In this document: positions 36,735 through 43,562 of the stretch, piece after piece | Position numbering within the stretch: the first letter of the stretch is position 1 | Layout of the letters: each line of letters begins with the position of its first letter | From: Alicyclobacillus acidiphilus NBRC 100859 | Lineage (GTDB): Bacteria; Bacillota; Bacilli; Alicyclobacillales; Alicyclobacillaceae | Assembly (NCBI RefSeq): GCF_001544355.1 | Contig: NZ_BCQI01000006.1 | Location: 52,104 to 116,103, forward strand | DNA length: 64,000 bases | Direction: 5' to 3' | Program-made: the position numbers and the translations under genes | The notes under the pieces: model-generated | What the model was told of the DNA's origin: nothing | Seen by the model: the letters and a program-made list of their open reading frames with translations, nothing else | The model's database searches: none

Positions 36735-38611
36735 ACGAACAGCGTGGTCGGGGCCCGCAATCGGATATGCGCGCGGCGATGCCGATGGGCCGGGGCGGCA
36801 TTCGTCCAGGTATGCCTGTTCAGAAACCAAAAGATTTTCGGGGCACGCTCCGCAGGCTCCTTGCGTATTTTCAGCCCCACGCGTGGCGGATGTTTGCTGT
36901 ATTGATGATGTCCATCCTCAGCACCGTGTTCAGCATCCTTAGCCCCGACGTGATGAAGCGAGCGACCAACGATCTCGTGGCAGGCTTGGCGCACGGAGCT
37001 TCGCATCACCACACCGGTGTGAATTTCGCAGATATTGAACGCGTCTTGCTCGAACTCGGCATTTTGTACGTCTTGAGCGCGTTTTTCAGCTACATTCAAC
37101 AATACGTCATGGCTGGTGTCGCACAGAAGACCGTGTATTCGCTGCGCAAAGAAGTGTATGACAAGTTGGAACGGCTGCCGCTGCGATTCTTCGATTCTCG
37201 GCCGACGGGCGAGATTCTCAGCCGTTTCGTGAACGACTTCGACAACATCGGCAATACGCTGCAACAGACGCTGACGCAGTTGATTACATCGGTCGTGACG
37301 TTCATCGGCGTGATCGTGATGATGCTCACCATCAGTCCCTGGATGACGCTGATTGTGTTCCTGACATTGCCCCTTTCGTTCTATGTGACGAAGACGATCG
37401 CGTCGAGATCGCAACACTTTTTCGTTGGCCAGCAGCGGTCGTTAGGTCAGTTGAACGGTCACATCGAAGAGATGTATACGGGACACCAAATCGTCAAGGC
37501 GTACGGCATGGAAGAGAAGGCGATGGAGGAGTTCGTCGAGTACAATGAAAAATTGTACGAATCGGGGTGGAAGGCGCAGTTTGTGTCTGGCCTCATCTTT
37601 CCGCTGATGAACTTTATCGGCAACTTGGGTTACGTGCTCGTCAGTGTGATCGGCGGGTTTCTGGTCACGCGAGGAACCATCAACATCGGCGACATTCAGG
37701 CGTTTATCATGTACGCCCGGCAGTTTACGCAGCCCATCACGCAGCTCTCCAGCATCTCCAACATCATCCAATCAACGGTGGCGTCGGCAGAACGGATTTT
37801 TGAGCTGCTTGACGAACAAGAGGAGATTCCGGAGGCGGAACATCCGATTGAACTGGAGAGACCGCGCGGAGACGTCGATATCGTCGATGTCGATTTCCGC
37901 TATGACCCCGAGCGGCCGCTGATTGAAGGCATGAACATCTCCGTGAAAGCCGGCCAGACGATCGCGATTGTGGGACCGACCGGCGCCGGCAAAACGACAC
38001 TGGTCAATTTGCTGATGCGGTTTTACGAAGTCGACGATGGACACATTTCGATTGACGGAGTGGATATCACGAAGCTGCGCCGAGGACACCTGCGCAGTTT
38101 GTTCGGTATGGTGCTTCAGGACACATGGCTGTTTCATGGCACGATTTATGAAAATATCGCGTACGGGCGAACCAACGCGACGGAACAGGAAGTGATCGCC
38201 GCGGCGAAGGCGGCCCGGGCGGATCACTTCATTCGGACGTTGCCAGATGGGTATCATACCGTCCTGAACGAAGAAGCTTCAAATATTTCTCAAGGCCAGA
38301 AACAGTTGTTGACCATCGCGCGGGCAATCCTCGCGAACCCGTCGATCCTCATCCTCGACGAGGCCACGAGCAGCGTCGATACTCGAACCGAAGTATTGAT
38401 TCAGGAGGCGATGGCACGTTTGATGGAGGGGCGAACCAGCTTCGTGATCGCCCATCGCTTGTCCACGATCCGGAACGCCGACCTCATCTTGGTCATGAAT
38501 CACGGCACCGTGATCGAGCAAGGCACCCACCAGCAGCTGTTGGCGAAAAATGGATTCTATGCGGATCTGTACAACAGCCAATTCGCCAATCCGTCAGGGG
38601 CCGCCATGTAA
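36731..38611 (+). CDS. Heterodimeric ABC exporter, catalytic half
   Basis: 626 residues. A proline/glycine-rich N-terminal extension of about 40 residues (MRAAMPMGRGGIRPGM) precedes the membrane domain, as in YfiC/LmrD-type subunits. The ATPase has GPTGAGKTT, Glu in LILDEATSSVD and His in VIAHRLS, while the signature is degenerate (ISQGQ). With its partner it makes one competent and one degenerate ATP site. Substrate unknown. Confidence 0.85.
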   Translation: MNEQRGRGPQSDMRAAMPMGRGGIRPGMPVQKPKDFRGTLRRLLAYFQPHAWRMFAVLMMSILSTVFSILSPDVMKRATNDLVAGLAHGASHHHTGVNFADIERVLLELGILYVLSAFFSYIQQYVMAGVAQKTVYSLRKEVYDKLERLPLRFFDSRPTGEILSRFVNDFDNIGNTLQQTLTQLITSVVTFIGVIVMMLTISPWMTLIVFLTLPLSFYVTKTIASRSQHFFVGQQRSLGQLNGHIEEMYTGHQIVKAYGMEEKAMEEFVEYNEKLYESGWKAQFVSGLIFPLMNFIGNLGYVLVSVIGGFLVTRGTINIGDIQAFIMYARQFTQPITQLSSISNIIQSTVASAERIFELLDEQEEIPEAEHPIELERPRGDVDIVDVDFRYDPERPLIEGMNISVKAGQTIAIVGPTGAGKTTLVNLLMRFYEVDDGHISIDGVDITKLRRGHLRSLFGMVLQDTWLFHGTIYENIAYGRTNATEQEVIAAAKAARADHFIRTLPDGYHTVLNEEASNISQGQKQLLTIARAILANPSILILDEATSSVDTRTEVLIQEAMARLMEGRTSFVIAHRLSTIRNADLILVMNHGTVIEQGTHQQLLAKNGFYADLYNSQFANPSGAAM

Positions 38612-38728
38612 GGCCGCTTAAGTCGGTACAGCGCATCCCTCCCGCGCCACAATGTTCCAGACCATTCTCGCATAGCCGTCACTCGCTGAGGGGGAGAATG
38701 AGTCGATCACATTCACGGGAGGGATCTC

Positions 38729-39568
38729 ATGAAGAGCAAGCTAGCGTTTGCCGCCATTGCTTGTGCGTGTGTCGTTGGAATGACAGGGTGTGGTAACGCG
38801 GTTAAGCAGACGGGTAACGCTGTCGGCAACGCGGCTCAACAAGCCGGCAACGTCGTCGGTGGCGCCGCGCAACAAACAGGCAACGTCGTGGGCAATGCGG
38901 CGGGGTTTGTAGGCGGTGTCGGCGGAGCGATGGTTCGTGGAGCTCGCGACGCTGGCAACGCGGTGGGCAATGCCGTGGGTAACGCGACCAACTCGGTAAC
39001 GGGTGGTCACGTCACAGGCAATCCGGGGGCTGTTGCACGGGGTACCGGTTACTGGACAGGTTCCCGCGAAATTCAAATCAACACGGCTCGAAAAGTCATC
39101 AATATCCGTTATTTAGCGCCAACTGCCAATCAAGGTTATACCGACGGCCGTGGTGTGACCGCGCCAGCGAATCGCGGCGCTTTCACCGATGGTCGAGCAT
39201 CCTCTGCACCATTGGCGCCCAACGCGTACACGGATGGCCGTGGAGTGACGGCGCCCGGCGCAGCCACGTCTCCAGGAACTGGTACTCAGGTGTTGAAGAT
39301 GACCGTTCCGAAGGGGTGGACCGTTCAACTGAGCGGCTTGCCCAATAAGCAAATTGCCTTCCGAAGCCTTGGTGCGGTTCCAAACCATGCAGCGTCCAAC
39401 GGCAGTGCGGCGGTACGCGCCTTGACGACGACGGGCCCACGCTTCACCGCACGAGTTCCGGGCAACTATCAGGTCGTTTTGACGAACGGACGAGGCGCCA
39501 TCCAGCAAACGCTGGAGACCATCACTGTCTCGGCAACCGCGAAACAACCTACGATCCGCACAACCTAA
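38729..39568 (+). CDS. Repetitive lipoprotein, unknown
   Basis: 279 residues. The signal peptide ends in the lipobox VGMTGC (C21), so it is lipid-anchored outside the membrane. The next 75 residues are GN(A/V)VGNA-type repeats with no hydrophobic helix. Two YTDGRGVTAP copies and one FTDGRA variant follow. The last 95 residues (VLKMTVPKGWTVQLSGLPNK, FTARVPGNYQVVLTNG) read as a beta-sandwich reminiscent of cupredoxin-like domains, without obvious metal ligands. ATG 38729 has GGGAGGG upstream. No operon partner. Confidence 0.75.
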   Translation: MKSKLAFAAIACACVVGMTGCGNAVKQTGNAVGNAAQQAGNVVGGAAQQTGNVVGNAAGFVGGVGGAMVRGARDAGNAVGNAVGNATNSVTGGHVTGNPGAVARGTGYWTGSREIQINTARKVINIRYLAPTANQGYTDGRGVTAPANRGAFTDGRASSAPLAPNAYTDGRGVTAPGAATSPGTGTQVLKMTVPKGWTVQLSGLPNKQIAFRSLGAVPNHAASNGSAAVRALTTTGPRFTARVPGNYQVVLTNGRGAIQQTLETITVSATAKQPTIRTT

Positions 39569-39580
39569 CACGCTCAACTC

Positions 39581-40435
39581 TTATAGGAATGACGCGCACA
39601 TCAGCCCGAAATACGTGGGAACCTCATAGGACAAAAACCGGGGTTTCCGCGCTTCGGGCGGGATGGCGCCAGCGAGTATCAACGACTGCCAAATGCCGTC
39701 CGGTTTGGCGTGATCGACAAAGGCGTCCTCGAATGCGGTCATTCGCTCGATCTCGCCGCTGTTCAACAATTCCACCACTCGCTCATCCAACCTCGCCGCG
39801 TCTTCGTGGAATCCATACGGGCCATCCACAGCATGTGCGTGAGACCAATCGCAGCTCGCAATCAAACCTACGCGCTTCCCGCTCTGTGCGACCGCACGCG
39901 CCAATGCCTGGCCAAACTCGATATGCATCTCATACGAAAGGGCTCGTGACGGCGTGATCACCACAATCGGCGTTTCCGGCATGAAGTAGAGCGGAATCAT
40001 CGCGCCCCAATCCAAAGGCAACGAGGAAAATCGCCCCTCCGAGGTGGCGAAATTGGCGTCAGCGACCGGCAGTCCGGCTGATCGGGCCTGGTCGATCACG
40101 GCCTTCGCAAGTTCCCTGTCGACGCTGCGGCGCATGGTGATGGTTACCCCTTTGTCCGATCTGTCCTGTCCAACCATTCCTGCCACGGTCTGCTCGGACA
40201 ATTCCCCATACATATTGGAGCAGTTGGCCACACAAAATGAGCCGTCAATTCGCAAGCCGTGCGGCGTCAAAACGATGATTGCTTCCGGCTTGGCTTCAGC
40301 CATGCCTCGCCCCAGTTCCACCATGCTGCTTCGCGTCTTCGCCATGAGCTCAGGGTCGGATCCAGACAGTGGTTCAAGAATAGGGAGCCCGTGGGGAGCA
40401 ATGCACGCGTATACAAACGGTTGAGTCACACCCAT
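39581..40435 (-). CDS. Class III extradiol dioxygenase-family (LigB-like) protein
   Basis: 284 residues. APHGLPIL at the start, LTPHGLRID, SCDWSHAHAVDGPYGFHEDA and the central TPSRAL segment are typical of the LigB/AMMECR-B-like fold; the conserved histidines (HG, PHG, SHAH) could hold Fe(II). Family members include aromatic ring-cleaving enzymes and AmmeMemoRadiSam protein B, so the substrate is uncertain. ATG 40435 lies 8 nt after GGAG. Only 12 bp separates its 3' end from the convergent lipoprotein gene. Confidence 0.8.
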   Translation of the reverse strand: MGVTQPFVYACIAPHGLPILEPLSGSDPELMAKTRSSMVELGRGMAEAKPEAIIVLTPHGLRIDGSFCVANCSNMYGELSEQTVAGMVGQDRSDKGVTITMRRSVDRELAKAVIDQARSAGLPVADANFATSEGRFSSLPLDWGAMIPLYFMPETPIVVITPSRALSYEMHIEFGQALARAVAQSGKRVGLIASCDWSHAHAVDGPYGFHEDAARLDERVVELLNSGEIERMTAFEDAFVDHAKPDGIWQSLILAGAIPPEARKPRFLSYEVPTYFGLMCASFL

Positions 40436-40523
40436 TTCCAATACTCCTCTCGCGCGAAGCGCTCGATTGGTTTCGTTGTGTACATGGTAACAGAATTGGG
40501 CCAAGGGCGTGAAAGGCGGGGAG

Positions 40524-40565
40524 GGAGAGGTGGGCCGGAGAGGTGGGCCGGAGAGGTGGGCCGGG
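40524..40565. repeat. 14-bp tandem repeat, three copies
   Basis: GGAGAGGTGGGCCG occurs three times in a row in non-coding DNA upstream of the LigB-like gene. Confidence 0.8.
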
Positions 40566-40566
40566 C

Positions 40567-40756
40567 AAATAGGCGTCTCTCAGCCGCTTATTTCGGTGAA
40601 ATGGTCGGATCGAAGGTAAATAGGCAGCTCCAGGCCGCCTATTTGCTTCCGGCACCCTCGAAATGGAGTGGTTTCGGCCATTTAAGCGTCTCTACACCGC
40701 TTATTCGTCGCAACTCCGACGATTCGACACACTTAAGCGGTCCCGGGCCGCTAATT
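40567..40756. repeat. Array of four imperfect palindromes
   Basis: Units of 26-27 bp lie at 40567-40593, 40618-40644, 40680-40705 and 40731-40756. Each has the form (A/T)AATAGGCG-N9-CGCTTATT or close to it; unit 2 has a perfect 8-bp stem (AAATAGGC/GCCTATTT). Spacing is 51, 62 and 51 bp. The sequences between units differ. No coding frame is supported in 40436-40952. Confidence 0.7.
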
Positions 40757-40952
40757 CGCCTCCGGTTCCCGCCGATCCCACAGAACATGCGGGAGATGGG
40801 GCGCGATCACGCCGCCCCAGCCGCCCCCACTCCCCTGCGTCTTCTTCCTATATCATTTCCACCAATCATACGATTGGCGGTGGATACGTCCATTAGGTAC
40901 TGATAAAATATAAGAAAATGCCGTAAGATAAGATGGACAAAGGAGGTAGCAC

Positions 40953-41654
40953 ATGATAGATGTTCGCCGCAAATCGGATCGATTTTATGCCGAGTCCGAT
41001 TGGCTTCAGTCCAGATTCAGCTTTTCCTTTGGTCCATACAACGATCCGAACAATACGGGTTTCGGTCCAATGCGCGTACTGAATGACGATTCTATCGCGC
41101 CCAAGCGGGGATTCGGAGCGCATCCGCACAGTGATATGGAAGTGGTGTCCATCGTATTGACCGGTTCGCTGCGCCACCAAGACAATCTTGGCAATGTCGG
41201 GGTGACCTCTTGGGGACAAATTCAGCGTATGACCGCAGGGAATGGCATCATTCATACCGAATATAGCGATTCGGATTCGGAGACGCTCAATTTGCTTCAA
41301 ATGTGGTTTGTTCCGGATCAGGCTGGGCTTGAACCGTCCTACGAAATCTCTGCGTTCGACGTAGACGCTCTCGGGCAAGCCTGGGTGCCTGTGGTTTCGA
41401 AGACCGGCGCTGCGGGTGTCGCGAAGATTCATCAAGATATGACAATCTATTTGACGGAGTTGGCCGCCGGTGAGGCGAGGGATTATGACGCCCTTCCAGG
41501 ACGTCGAACGTTTGTCTTTATGATTCACGGCAGCGCTTCGCTCAACGGGGAAATCCAATTGGACGAGCGTGATGAGGCGCGGATCGAGGACGTGACAGAC
41601 TTGTCCTTTCGAGCTGTCCAACCTGCTCGTATCATGTTGATTGATTTGCCTTAG
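40953..41654 (+). CDS. Pirin-family protein (YhhW type)
   Basis: 233 residues, ATG 40953 after AAAGGAGG. The N-terminal cupin has GFGAHPHSDMEVVSIVLTG and GNGIIHTEYS, the conserved metal-ligand pattern of pirins (His, His, His, Glu). YhhW-type pirins can have quercetinase activity in vitro; physiological roles vary. It heads a run of genes leading into the formate module and is separated from the next start by 12 bp. Confidence 0.88.
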   Translation: MIDVRRKSDRFYAESDWLQSRFSFSFGPYNDPNNTGFGPMRVLNDDSIAPKRGFGAHPHSDMEVVSIVLTGSLRHQDNLGNVGVTSWGQIQRMTAGNGIIHTEYSDSDSETLNLLQMWFVPDQAGLEPSYEISAFDVDALGQAWVPVVSKTGAAGVAKIHQDMTIYLTELAAGEARDYDALPGRRTFVFMIHGSASLNGEIQLDERDEARIEDVTDLSFRAVQPARIMLIDLP

Positions 41655-41666
41655 GAGGTCTTCCCT

Positions 41667-41996
41667 GTGCAAGAACGCCTGCGTATTCACCACGGTATCG
41701 GTTCACGGGTGCTGCTTGATTCGGCGCGTGACGGTGTCAGCTACGAGTGGTCTCCAGACGGATCCGGCCACGTCTTCCATGTCCACATTGAACCAGGTCC
41801 GATCCTGGACGAGATTCTGCGCCTGAGGCGAGAACTGAACGTGTTTCTCTTTCGCGATGACGAGAATGGCGCAACCATCGAGAAGCAATGGTTTTACACA
41901 GGAGATCGGGAACCTTGGTACGATTCCGACACCGGTACGTTGACACTGGTGTCGTCGCGTACGTTGACCTACCATCCCGGTGATTTCGAATCGTAG
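41667..41996 (+). CDS. Conserved-looking protein, unknown
   Basis: 109 residues, GTG 41667 after AGGAGG. Acidic, beta-rich and soluble, with no membrane segment or known motif (HVFHVHIEPGPILDEILRL, FTYDSDTGTLTL-like end). It overlaps no neighbour; the next start is 11 bp after the stop, so it is co-transcribed with pirin and DUF2294. Confidence 0.65.
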   Translation: MQERLRIHHGIGSRVLLDSARDGVSYEWSPDGSGHVFHVHIEPGPILDEILRLRRELNVFLFRDDENGATIEKQWFYTGDREPWYDSDTGTLTLVSSRTLTYHPGDFES

Positions 41997-42006
41997 CGTG
42001 GTGCAG

Positions 42007-42357
42007 ATGGTGAACAAGAGCAAAGAACAGGCTTTTAATGAGATTGTACGTCGTGTTCGCAAGGAATGTTTCGGGAAAGGGCCTGAGCGTATCCACACTG
42101 TGTTCGTCGAGAACATGGCCATTTCCATCTTGCAGGGGAACTTGACTCCGACCGAGAAATTTATCAGCCGCACACCGGAAGGGGCGGAAGTTGTTCGATC
42201 CGCCCGAACCAGCATGATTCAGGCACTTTACGCGGCGCACGTTCCGGATGGTATGGAAGAGTTGATTGGTTCCAAAATGGTGCATCTGTTTTCCGACTTT
42301 AAAGTGGAAGAGGATATGGGTGTTTCCGTATTTATCTTCGAAAAACCGATTGCTTGA
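42007..42357 (+). CDS. DUF2294 protein
   Basis: 116 residues. MVNKSKEQAFNEIVRRVRKE, GKGPERIHTVFVENMAISI and RTPEGAEVVRSART match DUF2294, a small soluble family often found with formate dehydrogenase genes in Bacillota. Function unknown. The ribosome binding site before ATG 42007 is weak, so coupling to the preceding gene is possible. Confidence 0.8.
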   Translation: MVNKSKEQAFNEIVRRVRKECFGKGPERIHTVFVENMAISILQGNLTPTEKFISRTPEGAEVVRSARTSMIQALYAAHVPDGMEELIGSKMVHLFSDFKVEEDMGVSVFIFEKPIA

Positions 42358-42671
42358 TTCGCGGAAAAAAAGGATATGAATTCGTTTTCTTCCCAGTGTA
42401 TAATGGAACACGTGGAGTCGTCATTTGTCGTCAAGTGACGATTCTACGACAATTCGCGCATAATTGGTTTGCCTATAGCGTTGTAGGCGGACACAATGGC
42501 ACAACATCGTTGATGCAGTCACTTGCAGGAACGGGCGTTGTGCTTTTTTGTTCGGCGCTGATACATCACGTGGATGGGCGGGCACGGCATCTTTTTTCAT
42601 CTTATATCCACAAATGGCGCACGCTATGGAAGAACCGAGAAGCGCAATATACACAGGAAGGTGGAATTTTC
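42358..42671 (+). promoter_or_regulatory. Long leader region before the formate channel gene
   Basis: 314 bases without a supported gene. A TATAAT lies at 42399-42404 with a poor -35. Downstream are two competing hairpins, TTGTCGT/ACGACAA (42425-42431 with 42446-42452) and TCGTCA/TGACGA (42418-42423 with 42436-42441), then two T6 tracts near 42544 and 42593. The formate-channel frame happens to stay open through this interval, but its ribosome binding site is at the downstream ATG. Confidence 0.4.
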
Positions 42672-43460
42672 ATGAGCGGATTTTTAACCCCAGCAGAAAT
42701 TGCACAGCAGACGGCCATTGCGGGGGAGTCCAAAGCGAAACAGGCCTGGTACAAATTGTTGATTCTCGGCTTTTTGGCAGGCGCGTTTATCGCTCTCGGA
42801 TTTCTTCTGGACATTCGTGTCACGGCCAGCATTCCGGCGAGTCTCGCTTCTGTGAAAAGCCTGATTGGAGGCGCCGTGTTTCCCGTCGGACTGATGCTTG
42901 TGGTGATTGCAGGCGGTGAACTCTTGACGGGAAACATGATGAGCCTTCCGCTGGCGTTGCACCAAAAGCGAATCGGAATCGGTGGGTTGATCTACAACTG
43001 GTTCTGGGTGCTGATTGGCAATTTCATCGGTTCCATCTTCGTAGCAGGGGTGTTCGGCGTGGGCGCGAGCCTGTTGACGAAGGACCCTTTCCAAACGACG
43101 GTGATTTCGATCGCGACGGACAAAGCGAATCTAGCCTTCGGTCCGACCATCTTGTCGGCTATCGGCTGTAACTGGCTGGTCTGTCTCGCGGTTTGGATGG
43201 CAACTGGCGCAAAGACCATCGGCGGCAAAATGTTTGCCATTTGGTTCCCCATCATGGCCTTTGTAGCTATCGGATTCCAGCACGTCGTGGCAAACATGTT
43301 CGTGATTCCGGCGGCGATTTGGGTCGGCGCGGACATTTCCTGGGGCAAAGCGATTGTGGAGTGGATCGGCGCCTTTATTGGCAACGCGATCGGTGGCTGG
43401 TTGTTCGTGGCGACCATGTACTACGTCGTATATCTGCGTGGGAACAAACAAGAGGCGTAA
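42672..43460 (+). CDS. Formate/nitrite channel (FocA/FdhC family)
   Basis: 262 residues with six helices. Family signatures are present: FPVGLMLVVIAGGELLTGNM (helix 3, GxELxTGN) and FQHVVANMFVIP (HVVANM). ATG 42672 follows GAAGGTGG. Placement just before the formate dehydrogenase subunit suggests formate uptake for oxidation. A hairpin lies between it and the next gene. Confidence 0.92.
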   Translation: MSGFLTPAEIAQQTAIAGESKAKQAWYKLLILGFLAGAFIALGFLLDIRVTASIPASLASVKSLIGGAVFPVGLMLVVIAGGELLTGNMMSLPLALHQKRIGIGGLIYNWFWVLIGNFIGSIFVAGVFGVGASLLTKDPFQTTVISIATDKANLAFGPTILSAIGCNWLVCLAVWMATGAKTIGGKMFAIWFPIMAFVAIGFQHVVANMFVIPAAIWVGADISWGKAIVEWIGAFIGNAIGGWLFVATMYYVVYLRGNKQEA

Positions 43461-43475
43461 TCCAAACTGTCCTCA

Positions 43476-43509
43476 TCTTCAGAGTCGGCTTGACGGCCGA
43501 CTCTGAAGA
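43476..43509 (+). terminator. 14-bp intercistronic hairpin
   Basis: TCTTCAGAGTCGGC and GCCGACTCTGAAGA around ttgacg. No T-tract follows, so it may be an RNA-processing or stability element or a partial terminator that lowers fdh expression relative to the channel. Confidence 0.5.
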
Positions 43510-43562
43510 CGAAGGGCAAATCTACCGCACCTAGTTCATTTGGTGCAAGGGAGGAAATTCCA

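Noticed and set aside
40567..40756. Regularly spaced repeats as a CRISPR array
   Set aside because: The units are imperfect palindromes that differ from each other, spacing varies (51, 62, 51 bp), and no cas gene is present.
42354..43460. Formate channel starting at 42354 with a 106-residue N-terminal extension
   Set aside because: Channel homology begins at the ATG 42672, which has its own ribosome binding site; the extension has no family counterpart.
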